Positions 16,860 to 26,501 of a stretch of DNA of 59,024 bases are shown one piece after another (position 1 is the first letter of the stretch; the number at the start of each line of letters is the position of its first letter). Where the stretch lies: NCBI GenBank assembly GCA_002337545.1, contig DDGE01000038.1:1-59024 (forward strand). The letters are read 5' to 3'. The translations under genes and the position numbers were made by a program. The DNA comes from Phycisphaerales bacterium UBA1910 (GTDB taxonomy: Bacteria; Planctomycetota; Phycisphaerae; Phycisphaerales; UBA1924). The notes under the pieces are model-generated. The model searched no databases. It was not told the DNA's origin and saw only the letters and a program-made list of their open reading frames with translations.

Positions 16860-18050
16860 ATGACGACCGCTTCGACGACGAGCCCCGCGCTTTCCGCCGA
16901 TCCTTTGCAGCTGATCGATGTCGATCATGTGCGCTTCTATGTGGGCAACGCCAAACAGGCAGCCTACTTCTATGCCCACACCTTCGGTTTCCGGATCGAT
17001 CAGATCGCCGACCTGACCACCGGGTCGCGAACAGAGGCTGACTATCTCCTCACGCAGGGCAATATTCGCCTCCTGCTCACCACTCCGCTCAACGACACCC
17101 ACCCCGCCGCGGAAGAAATCAAGCTCTACGGCGACGGGATCAAGGAAGTCGCGCTCACGGTGCAGGACGCCGAAGCCGCCTACAACCAGGCCATCGCCAA
17201 CGGCGGCGAATCGGCCCAGGCACCCCGCACGCTCGAAGACGACAAGGGCAGCGTCACCGTTGCATCGATCAAGGCCTACGGTCGCATGATCCACACCTTT
17301 GTCTCGCGAACCGGGGAGTATGCGCATGAGAACCTGCGTGAGGGCGGGCTGTTCATGCCAACCTTCAAGAAGCATCACTCGCCGCTCAACGATTACAACG
17401 AGAAGCACCCGTGCGGGCTCATGTTTACGGATCACCTCGTCGGCAATGTCGAAGAGGGCAAGATGAACGAGTGGGTCCAGTGGTACGAGGATGTCTTGGG
17501 CTTCAAGATGTTCAAGCACTTCGATGATGCGGACATCTCCACGGAATACTCCGCACTGATGTCCAAGGTGATGGCCTCGGGCAACAATCTCATCAAGATG
17601 CCCATCAACGAGCCCGCGGATGGTGTGAAGAAGTCGCAGATCCTCGAATACCTCGAGTGGCACAACATGACCCCGGGTGTGCAGCACCTTGCGTTCCGTA
17701 CAGACGACGAGCTCGCGACCGTCGCCGAGCTCCGTCGACGCGGCGTGGACTTCCTCGATATGCCCGACACCTACTACGAGAAGGTCTGGGATCGTGTCAA
17801 CACCATGCTCAAGGAGCACGGACACGAAGTCGTCAAGGAAGACCACAAGCGCGTGAAGGACCTGGGTGTCCTTGTGGACGCCGACGACGAGGGGTACCTG
17901 CTCCAGCTCTTCACCAAGCCCCTGCAGGACCGCCCAACCTTCTTCATCGAGATCATCTGCCGCCGCGGCTCGCAGAGCTTCGGCAAGGGCAACTTCAAGG
18001 CCCTGTTCGAATCGCTCGAGCTCGAGCAGGAACGGCGCGGGAACCTGTAA
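16860..18050 (+). CDS. hpd: 4-hydroxyphenylpyruvate dioxygenase-like protein
   Basis: Non-heme iron dioxygenase of the VOC fold, 396 residues. It is expected to convert 4-hydroxyphenylpyruvate to homogentisate in tyrosine breakdown. Two VOC halves are visible: the first starts at DHVRFYVGNAKQAAYFY, the second at FTDHLVGNVEEGKMNEWVQW. The three iron ligands are in place: His in FTDHLVGNV, His in TPGVQHLAF and Glu in TFFIEIICRRG. The C-terminal gate helix (FGKGNFKALFESLELEQ) is present. 4-hydroxymandelate synthase is a close relative and cannot be fully excluded by eye. The ATG at 16860 has AAGGA eight bases upstream. No homogentisate dioxygenase gene is nearby. A terminator follows. Confidence 0.9.
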   Translation: MTTASTTSPALSADPLQLIDVDHVRFYVGNAKQAAYFYAHTFGFRIDQIADLTTGSRTEADYLLTQGNIRLLLTTPLNDTHPAAEEIKLYGDGIKEVALTVQDAEAAYNQAIANGGESAQAPRTLEDDKGSVTVASIKAYGRMIHTFVSRTGEYAHENLREGGLFMPTFKKHHSPLNDYNEKHPCGLMFTDHLVGNVEEGKMNEWVQWYEDVLGFKMFKHFDDADISTEYSALMSKVMASGNNLIKMPINEPADGVKKSQILEYLEWHNMTPGVQHLAFRTDDELATVAELRRRGVDFLDMPDTYYEKVWDRVNTMLKEHGHEVVKEDHKRVKDLGVLVDADDEGYLLQLFTKPLQDRPTFFIEIICRRGSQSFGKGNFKALFESLELEQERRGNL

Positions 18051-18074
18051 TCTGGTTACTGTGTTTCGATCATC

Positions 18075-18099
18075 AACCGGGCCTCGTGCCCGGTTTTTT
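18075..18099 (+). terminator. Rho-independent terminator of hpd
   Basis: AACCGGGC and GCCCGGTT form a perfect 8-base stem with a 5-base loop, followed by four more T residues (six T in all). It lies 25 bases after the hpd stop and before the STAS gene, which therefore has its own promoter. Confidence 0.88.
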
Positions 18100-18105
18100 C
18101 ATGGG

Positions 18106-18133
18106 TTCATAACAGCACTGTTTCGGGTATGAT
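18106..18133 (+). promoter_or_regulatory. Possible promoter giving a leaderless STAS mRNA
   Basis: TATGAT at 18128-18133 ends six bases before the ATG at 18140, with TTCATA at 18106-18111 as a weak -35 (16-base spacer). If used, transcription would start at or next to the start codon; no ribosome site is visible. The assignment is tentative. Confidence 0.35.
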
Positions 18134-18139
18134 GGACGC

Positions 18140-18502
18140 ATGGCCGACACATCCACCCTCATCACCTGTACTGAGTTCGCTGACCAAGGCGCGATCGTCC
18201 GCGTGACCTCGCACAAGCTTCACGAGCATGAATCTGCCTTGCTCATTGCGGAGATGAAGGCGTACCTGGACGCGAGTGATCGCAACCTGATCGCGGCCGA
18301 TTTCGAGCAGGTCGAGTTCATCTCGTCCGCCGCGCTCGGGGCGATGGTCACGATGAACACCGAGCTCGCCAAACGCGGCGGGCGCCTGGTCATGCTCAAC
18401 CTGTCCGATGACGCGATGCAGGTGATCAAGCTCACCAAGCTTGACAAGCTCATCCCGATCGCAAAGGACCTCAACGGGGCTCAAAAGACGCTGCTCAAGT
18501 AG
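18140..18502 (+). CDS. STAS-domain anti-anti-sigma-factor-like protein
   Basis: A 120-residue single STAS domain, the size of SpoIIAA/RsbV proteins that bind an anti-sigma kinase and are switched by serine phosphorylation. The family core is visible: VRVTSHKLHEHESALLIAEM, then ADFEQVEFISSAALGAMVTM where a serine of ISSAALG sits at the usual phosphorylation position, then GGRLVMLNLSDDAMQVIKLTKLDKLIPI. The usual D before the serines is replaced by I (EFISS), which occurs in diverged members. No anti-sigma kinase is next to it. The following gene is a globin-like protein, a pairing that recalls RsbR-type stress sensors (see findings). Confidence 0.88.
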   Translation: MADTSTLITCTEFADQGAIVRVTSHKLHEHESALLIAEMKAYLDASDRNLIAADFEQVEFISSAALGAMVTMNTELAKRGGRLVMLNLSDDAMQVIKLTKLDKLIPIAKDLNGAQKTLLK

Positions 18503-18580
18503 CCCCCCACTGAGCCTTGAGCTTGGAACTCCTGAAATCAGCCACATACGCCAACTGCTCGTGATTCAGGGCGAATCGTG

Positions 18581-18604
18581 CGATCCAATCCTCTATTGGG
18601 ATCG
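18581..18604 (+). terminator. Possible hairpin terminator after the STAS gene
   Basis: CGATCCAAT and ATTGGGATCG can pair with one bulged G around a 5-base loop, followed by TTCTTT. It lies about 80 bases after the STAS stop. The stem is modest and the T-run interrupted, so this is weak. Confidence 0.35.
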
Positions 18605-18711
18605 TTCTTTGTGCTGTGTGTAGGGATTATGCTGCTCGGACTCAAGTCCGATCATTCGGGCTCCGATACCGGTTTCATTCAGTACAAACCGGTCCCCAAG
18701 GAGCCATTCCC

Positions 18712-19140
18712 ATGAGCGTCATTCTGCCTGACCAGATCGAATCGAACCGGCTTATGTCGAGCTTGAGTGTGCTCAGACCACGAATAGATGACATTACCAG
18801 TGAGTTCTGCCGCCTGCTGGAGTTTGCAAATCCAACACTTCGGCTCAAGTTTCCAAGCAACGAGCGGGTAATCGCGGTTGGAATCGAGGAAATCATCGGG
18901 ACCGTCAGCAACCAGGATGGTGCCCGGAGTGTCATGGAGCGATACGCCTCGATCGCACAAAGTGTTGGGATTGACGAAACGAACCTCCCGGTGCTCCTCG
19001 CTTCAATCCAAACAGCAATGGCAGAGACCGCTGGCTACACCTGGACAGACGGACAAGAGGACGCGTGGACATGCTGGTTCGATGTCTTGGCTGAGTTCGC
19101 GATACGATCCGGCGTCCATGGTGATACGCAGGCGGCCTGA
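18712..19140 (+). CDS. Globin-like protein, heme histidine apparently absent
   Basis: A 142-residue all-helical protein. The spacing resembles single-domain bacterial globins: an N-terminal helix pair with VLRPRIDDITSEFCRLLEFANPTLRLKF (in globins the B helix to CD turn, here LEFANPTLRLKFPS) and a C-terminal half MERYASIAQSVGIDETNLPVLL then TWTDGQEDAWTCWFDVLAEF, which matches the F-G-H region including the conserved AW before the H helix. Where globins carry the proximal His before GV, this protein has A or Q (IAQSVGI). Non-heme globin domains of that kind are known as sensor modules in RsbR. AAGGAG at 18699-18704 fixes the ATG at 18712. Globin identity is inferred by eye and needs a structure-based test. 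Confidence 0.55.
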   Translation: MSVILPDQIESNRLMSSLSVLRPRIDDITSEFCRLLEFANPTLRLKFPSNERVIAVGIEEIIGTVSNQDGARSVMERYASIAQSVGIDETNLPVLLASIQTAMAETAGYTWTDGQEDAWTCWFDVLAEFAIRSGVHGDTQAA

Positions 19141-19172
19141 TCGATCATCTGGACATGTCAATACCACCACAG

Positions 19173-19196
19173 AGCACCCGTAAAGGGTGCTTTTTC
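19173..19196 (+). terminator. Rho-independent terminator after the globin-like gene
   Basis: AGCACCC and GGGTGCT form a 7-base stem with a short GTAAA-type loop, followed by a T-run reaching 19195. It separates the globin-like gene from aspS. Confidence 0.85.
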
Positions 19197-19253
19197 CGTG
19201 CGGCGACGCGTATCATCCATTCTCATTTCACGCACCCGAACGGAAAGAGCCCC

Positions 19254-21044
<1,791 letters not shown>

Positions 21045-21543
21045 GGCGTTGAGCGTTCCGGATCAAGACGAGGTCGTCGCTGCTTACGGCGAGCATGCGG
21101 GAATGTGGCCCCGGGTGAACATCGCGTGCCGCGCGTTCGTATTCAGTTTCTACCGATTCGCCCTGTTCAAGGTCTATCGCTCGGTTGATGTTCCTCGCAT
21201 CCGTTGCGTGGGTTACGAGCGACTGATCTTTGTGGGCTGCTGGATGATCACGCTTGTGCTCGCGATGTCCGCTATGGTGCACATCGAGCTGTTCTGGCTC
21301 GGTCTAGTGACATTCATCGTGTTCGGGATCGTGATGTCATGGCTTTACAGCCGGGCGGTTCAGGGATTGGTGCACACACGCATGAATCAGTGCCGATCGT
21401 GCGGCTATGACCTGGCGGGGCTGGCGTCGGTCGGCGTGATTGAACGCGAAGGCACGCAATACGACATCGGGTGCGCTCTATGCCCAGAGTGTGGGGCGGA
21501 GTACCCGCGAGTCCGATCAGCTTGACCTGGATGGTTGTAAGCC

Positions 21544-21635
21544 GGGTGCCACTACTCGACGCGCAGCGGCGCAGTAGTGCTCTCTCGTGGTTCGGAAGAC
21601 ACTACTGCGCGTCTCCGACGCGAGTAGTGGCACCC
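21544..21635. repeat. REP-like palindromic element, copy 1
   Basis: Outer arms GGGTGCCACTACTCG (21544-21558) and CGAGTAGTGGCACCC (21621-21635) are perfect 15-base inverted repeats. Inside them GCGCAGTAGTG and CACTACTGCGC form a second perfect stem. The right half carries the core CGCGTC-TCC-GACGCG (21608-21622) shared with the two other copies. The whole can fold as a long branched hairpin. It lies in the noncoding gap before thiG. Confidence 0.8.
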
Positions 21636-21644
21636 TGCCAAGAA

Positions 21645-21682
21645 CCTGCATAAACCGCGTCTGCGACGCGGCGTATGCAGGG
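21645..21682. repeat. REP-like palindromic element, copy 2 (short)
   Basis: CCTGCATA and TATGCAGG flank an inner perfect hairpin CCGCGTC-TGC-GACGCGG (21655-21671). The core CGCGTC-NNN-GACGCG is the same as in the neighbouring copies. It ends about 30 bases before the thiG start codon, so it would be in the thiG leader if transcription comes from upstream. Confidence 0.75.
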
Positions 21683-21714
21683 CACCCTGCAGCGGCACGG
21701 CGCTAGAATCCTAC

Positions 21715-22563
21715 ATGACCACCTCGATTTCCGCCGAACCCGGCCTCGACCCGATCACCATCGCCAACCGCACCTTCAACTCCCGCCTCTGCGTCGGGAC
21801 GGGCAAGTATGCCTCGATGGAACTCATGCGCGACGCCCTCGACGCGTCCGGGGCCGAGGCCATCACGGTGGCCGTGCGCCGCGAGCGCCTCTTCAACGAA
21901 GAGGGCAAGTCGCTCCTTGAGTACATCGACCTCGATCGATACACCATCCTGCCCAATACGGCCGGGTGTTTCAGTGCGGAGGACGCCGTGCGCGTGGCCC
22001 GCCTCGGGCGTGAGCTGCTCGACCAGCTCGAAAACCCCGGTGCCAACTGGGTCAAGCTCGAGGTGCTCGGCGACAAGAAGACCCTCCTCCCCGACCCCGT
22101 CGGCACGCTGCAGGCCGTCGAGGAGCTTGTCAAGGACGGCTTCGATGTGCTCTGTTACACGAGCGACGACCCCATCAGCGCCAAACGGATCAAGGATGCC
22201 GGCGCCGCGGCCGTCATGCCCGCCGGCTCGCCCATCGGCTCGGGCCAGGGCGTGCTCAACAGAAACAACATCGTGCTGTGCCTCGAACTCCTCAAAGAGA
22301 ACGACCCGACCTACCCCGTCATCGTCGACGCGGGCGTCGGCAGCGCCAGCGATGTCGCGTACGCCATGGAACTGGGAGCCGACGGCGTCCTGCTCAACAC
22401 CGCGATTGCCCACGCGAAGAACCCGGTCATGATGGCCCACGCCATGCGCAAGGCCATCGAGTGCGGACGCCAGTCCTACCTCGCCGGTCGCATCGACAAG
22501 AAGCTCTACGCCACCGCCAGCTCGCCGATGGAAGGCGCGATCTCGTACATCCCGGGGGAGTGA
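21715..22563 (+). CDS. thiG: Thiazole synthase ThiG
   Basis: Forms the thiazole phosphate of thiamine from deoxyxylulose phosphate, dehydroglycine and ThiS thiocarboxylate. 282 residues with a TIM-barrel fold. The family start [22 protein letters not shown], the Schiff-base lysine in [10 protein letters not shown] (about residue 119) and the phosphate-binding [17 protein letters not shown] and [28 protein letters not shown] are all present. No thiS, thiH/thiO or thiF gene is adjacent, so the pathway must be completed elsewhere in the genome. No TPP riboswitch is visible upstream; the leader holds a palindromic repeat instead. Palindromic repeats flank the gene on both sides. Confidence 0.96.
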   Translation: MTTSISAEPGLDPITIANRTFNSRLCVGTGKYASMELMRDALDASGAEAITVAVRRERLFNEEGKSLLEYIDLDRYTILPNTAGCFSAEDAVRVARLGRELLDQLENPGANWVKLEVLGDKKTLLPDPVGTLQAVEELVKDGFDVLCYTSDDPISAKRIKDAGAAAVMPAGSPIGSGQGVLNRNNIVLCLELLKENDPTYPVIVDAGVGSASDVAYAMELGADGVLLNTAIAHAKNPVMMAHAMRKAIECGRQSYLAGRIDKKLYATASSPMEGAISYIPGE

Positions 22564-22570
22564 GGGAGTT

Positions 22571-22691
22571 GTGGGGTGCCCGTACTCGCGTCGTAGACGC
22601 GCAGTGCGGAAGATCCACAGCAAACTCAGGCATCGAATGAGAAATCACTGCACCGCACTACACCGTTTCGCGTCGAGTACGGGCACCCCAC
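22571..22691. repeat. REP-like palindromic element, copy 3
   Basis: Outer arms GTGGGGTGCCCGTACTCG (22571-22588) and CGAGTACGGGCACCCCAC (22674-22691) are perfect 18-base inverted repeats. The left half has the core CGCGTC-GTA-GACGCG (22587-22601) followed by CAGTGCGG, which can pair with CCGCAC further on. It resembles copy 1 (GGGTGCC.CTACTCG) and sits between the converging thiG and SDR genes, partly as a possible terminator. Confidence 0.8.
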
Positions 22692-22702
22692 AATGTCGTG
22701 CT

Positions 22703-23407
22703 TCAGTCCTTCGCCACCACGATCGATGCCCCGCTCGGCTCCGGACGCTCACCCAGAACGAACAATTCCACCGCCACCGCGATGTCGTCCGGCCCCAGCA
22801 CCTGATCGCCCGGCAGATCATCTGCACTCACAATTGATCGCAGCATCTCCGTCTCGACTGCGCCGGGATGGACCGTGTATGCCCGAATCTGGGGGTACTC
22901 GTTGCGGATCGCGCGGGCCATCGCCTCAAGCCCTGCTTTGGTGCAACCGTAAATTCCAAGCCCCGGGAACGGGTCGATCGCAGCCCGCGAACCAATCGAG
23001 ACGACGCAACCGTTGGTCTTCTGCAAATGCTGGATCGCCAGGCGGGTCAGCAGGATCGGGGCCGTCAGGTTGATGTCGATGAGCTGCTCGATCTCAGGCT
23101 CGCTGAGCGTTCCGAGGTCGGCACAGGTTCCGATCGCGGCGTTGTTCACAAGTGCATCGACCCTCCCGAATGCCCGCAGCGTTTCATCGATCAGTCGAGT
23201 TCGGTCCTCTCCCCTGGCTATATCTGTAGGCACAACGAGCCAGTCCTGTCCCTCGGCCCCCAATTCTGAGCCGGTCTCTCGGAGGGGCTCGGGGCGTCGC
23301 CCAGCGAGCACGACCGGACCACGCTTGGCAAGGCGAACTGCGATGGCTCTGCCAATGCCGGAGCCAGCACCGGTGATGATGGAAACAATGGGATTGGAGG
23401 CGCTCAT
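22703..23407 (-). CDS. Short-chain dehydrogenase/reductase
   Basis: Classical SDR of 234 residues, NAD(P)-dependent oxidoreductase with a Rossmann fold. The cofactor loop TGAGSGIG is at about residues 12-19, the conserved NNAAIG near 88, the catalytic serine in VVSIGSRAA (about 137) and the YxxxK pair in YGCTKAG (about 153-157). The GRRPEP stretch after beta-2 favours NADP over NAD. It is slightly shorter than average because the C-terminal substrate lid is compact. Substrate unknown; no pathway neighbours. No convincing ribosome site before the ATG. Confidence 0.9.
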   Translation of the reverse strand: MSASNPIVSIITGAGSGIGRAIAVRLAKRGPVVLAGRRPEPLRETGSELGAEGQDWLVVPTDIARGEDRTRLIDETLRAFGRVDALVNNAAIGTCADLGTLSEPEIEQLIDINLTAPILLTRLAIQHLQKTNGCVVSIGSRAAIDPFPGLGIYGCTKAGLEAMARAIRNEYPQIRAYTVHPGAVETEMLRSIVSADDLPGDQVLGPDDIAVAVELFVLGERPEPSGASIVVAKD

Positions 23408-23515
23408 GCGAGATCGTAGGTAAACAGTGCGTACGAAGAAACACCCACGCCTGCAACGGCGCGGGTGTTGGAGATTGACAAACGAATTCTGTATTAAGAG
23501 TTCGGTGTACTGGGA

Positions 23516-23698
23516 TCAGAGGTATGAGGCAATCATCATCGCGCCGAAGAGTGCCGGGAGTAGGGCGAGATAGGATGCAAGCCCAAGGAAAAGAGGCAGC
23601 CCGCTGGAGTGATCTTCGATGTGCTTTACGACGATCGCCTGTGATTCGTCGAGGCGATCGATTTCGTAACCCGTTGAGTTGTTCTGGAAGCGTGTCAT
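23516..23698 (-). CDS. Small single-pass membrane protein
   Basis: A 60-residue protein with a soluble N-terminal half (MTRFQNNSTGYEIDRLDESQ) and one hydrophobic helix at the C-terminus (about residues 36-58, LFLGLASYLALLPALFGAMM). A strong AAGGAGGA ribosome site (23703-23710 on the minus strand) supports real translation. A 17-base palindrome lies about 43 bases upstream of the start. I do not recognise a family. The charged N-terminus and C-terminal helix resemble tail-anchored or small regulatory membrane proteins. Confidence 0.65.
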   Translation of the reverse strand: MTRFQNNSTGYEIDRLDESQAIVVKHIEDHSSGLPLFLGLASYLALLPALFGAMMIASYL

Positions 23699-23740
23699 GT
23701 CGTCCTCCTTTCTGATGATTCGTGGACATCAATGACGCAA

Positions 23741-23757
23741 GAACAATGCATTTGTTC
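23741..23757. promoter_or_regulatory. 17-base palindrome upstream of the small membrane protein
   Basis: GAACAATGCATTTGTTC has perfect 6-base arms (GAACAA/TTGTTC) around TGCAT. It lies in the promoter region of the 60-residue gene at 23516-23698 and overlaps a further inverted repeat ATTTGT-TCGC-ACAAAT (23750-23765). The layout suits a dimeric repressor. The rest of the gap up to 23949 shows nothing recognisable. Confidence 0.5.
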
Positions 23758-23949
23758 GCACAAATATTTTCATTGGATACACCAACTCCAGTGCGGAGAG
23801 CGCATCAGACAGGAATCCAGAAGGCTGATGCTGTCTCAGAAGCAGGATTTCTTGTGAAAAAAGAATGCGCAAACGGCTGAGAATGTGCGTGTGGCAGGAT
23901 CGTAACGACCGGTTTGTGCGCACAGCACTCTGTTTCACAAACCGAATTT

Positions 23950-24441
23950 TCATTCCACGATCGGCGCGAACACGCCGTGTCTATGCACGAGCACGCCACC
24001 CGAGTGGCCAGTGTTCACCAGTTCGATCATCGCAGCGGCATATGTGATGACCACCAACGCGCTTCCAAAGATCAGCACCATGCCTTTGCGGGTGTTCTTG
24101 ATCTTCGCATACGCAATCCACACAGCGAGATAGACCAAAGTCGTCGCGATGAAAAGGTTGCGGGCACGCTCCGCGCGTTCCTCGTGGTACTCGATCGCAT
24201 CCGAGATCACTTGTGTAGGGGAGCCGACGATACCCGCTGCGGACTCGCCGGTCATCGCTGCCAGAACACATGCGATCGTACCAACAGCGATAAGCCCCCC
24301 ACCGCACGCCCACCAGGTGTGACGACGCTTGGAATCGAGCAATCCGATCACCATCGGCATCCACGCGACAAACAGCACCCCGATCGGGATATGGACCACG
24401 AGCGGGTGCAATGCTTCATATGGCGGGAGTGAAGGGAGCAC
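23950..24441 (-). CDS. DUF2231-type membrane protein
   Basis: About 163 residues with four hydrophobic segments. It begins with the family signature PYEALHPLVVHIPIGVLFVAW and ends in HSGGVLVHRHGVF, the conserved GGxLVYxHG-type box. Conserved histidines in the first and last segments suggest metal or heme binding, but no function is established for the family. Starts are ambiguous: I prefer the GTG at 24441, preceded by AGGAT; a TTG at 24447 is the alternative. A second DUF2231 domain occurs in the metal island at 57575-58468. Confidence 0.8.
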   Translation of the reverse strand: MLPSLPPYEALHPLVVHIPIGVLFVAWMPMVIGLLDSKRRHTWWACGGGLIAVGTIACVLAAMTGESAAGIVGSPTQVISDAIEYHEERAERARNLFIATTLVYLAVWIAYAKIKNTRKGMVLIFGSALVVITYAAAMIELVNTGHSGGVLVHRHGVFAPIVE

Positions 24442-24573
24442 AATCAATCCTAGCCCAGGCCCATGACCGCCTTCAAAGGTTCGTTTCCTCGCTCCGGAGA
24501 AGGGCGCCGCCTATCCGGTGATACCAGGAACACACAGACGACGATATCCTCAAATGTGCGCACATTGAGCGAG

Positions 24574-26442
24574 TTACTCTCGTGCTGCACGCGGGTAAGA
24601 AATGAGCGAGCGGAACCCATCATGGTCGTACGCCCGAACGCCGAAGAAGTAGTTGTCTTTCGAGAGCGGGACGGTTCCCTCGGTGATGTTGCCCACATCC
24701 TTGAACTGTTCCCACTCCGCAGCCGTTGTCTCACGCCAGACGATCTCGTATCCCGCCACATCGGGCTCAGGAGATGGGTCCCAACGGAGCGTCGTGTCGT
24801 TGGTGAGCTCTGCCACGATAACTCTGGTATTCTCCGGTGCAGATGGCGCGTTGGTCAAATGCACAAGCGTCAGGGCGTTCAGACGCGTGACATCCGCGAG
24901 GTAGTTCTCATCGACATACTCAGGGAGATCACCGTACTGCTTGCCATCCTCGACCCGCACATCCTGATGCTGGTGATCGTAGTTCTCGTAGGTTTCGCAG
25001 AACCGGATTGCTGCGAACCCCAGCTCGTTGAACGGGGTGTGGTCTCCACCTCGTAGGAACCTGTCGGGTCGATGGATCAGGCGGGGTTGGACGGTGGTCT
25101 TGTGTAAGTCGGCAACATCCGCGATGTATCGTGCGAGCTGACGCGAGGTGGAGTCAGACTCGGTGCCATAGAGACGCTTCCAGCGGACCGCGTTGCCGAT
25201 CTCGGATTCGTCCATCGTGATCATGGTTGCGGGCAGCCCCTCGGAGAATACACGGATCTCCTTTGTTCCATCCTGGCCTTCAAGAACCCCGGTCGGGTCG
25301 CCGACAGTGTCGTTGTTGAGGACGGCAACGATGTTCTTGCCCGAATCGAGGGCATCCTGGGCATGGAGCCGTGCTCCGAAGAGCCCCTGCTCTTCGCCCG
25401 AAGTAGCCATGAGGATCACGGTTGCATCAAGCGGCTCCATAGCGAGCACCCGAGCGAGTTCGATCATCAACGCAACACCCGACGCGTCATCGTTTGCCCC
25501 CGGTGCGTCGGACTCGGCGTCAAGGGCTCCGCTCGCACGCGAGTCGAGGTGCCCGAGCACATAGTACTGCCGATCACGCGAGGCGGGGTCAGAGCCAGGG
25601 ATCTCGCAGATGACATTGACGACCTCGACGGTCCTCGGGATACGCCGCCCGTCTGGCTCCACGGTGTGTGCGTCGAAGTAGACGCGCGGGGTGGCATCGC
25701 CGGTCTTCCCGTGCCCCTCGATGTTCGCCTCGAACTGGGCCTTCACCCACCGGCGTGCCGCGCCGATCCCGCGTGTGTCGGAGTCAGTCTCTGAGAGCGT
25801 GTGGCGTGTCCCGAACCCAGCCAGGGTATCGACATACATGCGCAGATTCGCTGGGTCTACCTCACCCATGACGCGATCGGGCATATCCATGAGTTCGCGT
25901 TCAATGACTCGCCCCCCCGAAGAACTCATCCCGAGTTCGCGTGCGGCATCGATGGCGTCGTTCTTGTTCATCCCTTGGTCCTTGATGAGGTACATGCCGT
26001 AGATCGTGGCAGAGCGTGAACCTGACCCGCAGTGCATGAGGATCGGTCCTGTCGTGGCGTTGAGTGTGTCCGCAAGCTCGCTCGACTGGGTCCCGTCAAA
26101 GATCGCGGAGCTCGATGGTGTGTGCACATAGGTCATGCCGAGCGATTCGACGAGCGCCCGCTCATCGAACGAGAGCCGATCCATCTCACGCTCGGTTCGG
26201 TTGTTGATGACAACCCTCCCACCGGCGGCTGCGAAGGCGCGGAGCTCATCCTCGGTCGGCTGTCCCGAGAAAGTAATCCGCCCCGCCTGCGTCTTCTCCT
26301 CGCTGATCTCGTCCCAAGTCTTGGGCTGATTATCAACAGCTCCAGACTCGCCAGCGGGCTGTGCATAGGCGTTCGACACGGTCCCCGTGAGAGCCATGCA
26401 GATCGCGATATTCGTAAGGACGATCGTAGGTGTCTTCAGCAT
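24574..26442 (-). CDS. Secreted M28 metallopeptidase fused to a DUF442-like phosphatase domain
   Basis: A 622-residue secreted protein in three parts. After a signal peptide (MLKTPTIVLTNIAICMALTGTVSNAYA) residues about 45-175 form a DUF442/dual-specificity-phosphatase-like domain with FSGQPTEDELRAFAAAGG and the loop MHCGSGSRSA, matching the CxSGxR active loop. Residues about 200-520 are a zinc aminopeptidase of family M28, with ligands in LGHLDSRASG, GANDDASGVALMIELAR, SGEEQGLFGA, LNNDTVGD and GGDHTPFNELG. The last 90 residues (APENTRVIVAELTNDTTLRW onwards) look like a fibronectin type III domain. The fusion of a phosphatase-like domain to a peptidase is unusual. It is divergent from the PrpB-like gene. 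Confidence 0.88.
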   Translation of the reverse strand: MLKTPTIVLTNIAICMALTGTVSNAYAQPAGESGAVDNQPKTWDEISEEKTQAGRITFSGQPTEDELRAFAAAGGRVVINNRTEREMDRLSFDERALVESLGMTYVHTPSSSAIFDGTQSSELADTLNATTGPILMHCGSGSRSATIYGMYLIKDQGMNKNDAIDAARELGMSSSGGRVIERELMDMPDRVMGEVDPANLRMYVDTLAGFGTRHTLSETDSDTRGIGAARRWVKAQFEANIEGHGKTGDATPRVYFDAHTVEPDGRRIPRTVEVVNVICEIPGSDPASRDRQYYVLGHLDSRASGALDAESDAPGANDDASGVALMIELARVLAMEPLDATVILMATSGEEQGLFGARLHAQDALDSGKNIVAVLNNDTVGDPTGVLEGQDGTKEIRVFSEGLPATMITMDESEIGNAVRWKRLYGTESDSTSRQLARYIADVADLHKTTVQPRLIHRPDRFLRGGDHTPFNELGFAAIRFCETYENYDHQHQDVRVEDGKQYGDLPEYVDENYLADVTRLNALTLVHLTNAPSAPENTRVIVAELTNDTTLRWDPSPEPDVAGYEIVWRETTAAEWEQFKDVGNITEGTVPLSKDNYFFGVRAYDHDGFRSLISYPRAARE

Positions 26443-26501
26443 AAGCGTGATTGTACTTGATGCCGCTGAGGACTGCGCTGGGCGTGTGCATATGATAAAC
26501 C

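Noticed and set aside
16845..17846. Long open frame on the minus strand opposite hpd (333 codons)
   Set aside because: Low-complexity translation, no family features, and hpd with its iron ligands lies on the other strand.
21526..21714. TPP riboswitch in front of thiG
   Set aside because: The gap is filled by palindromic repeats; no CUGAGA-type TPP core is visible.
21703..22623. Open frame opposite thiG (306 codons)
   Set aside because: Antisense shadow of thiG, rich in G, V, H and R with no domain.
21544..22691. CRISPR array
   Set aside because: Only three nonidentical palindromic copies at irregular spacing; no regular spacers or cas genes.
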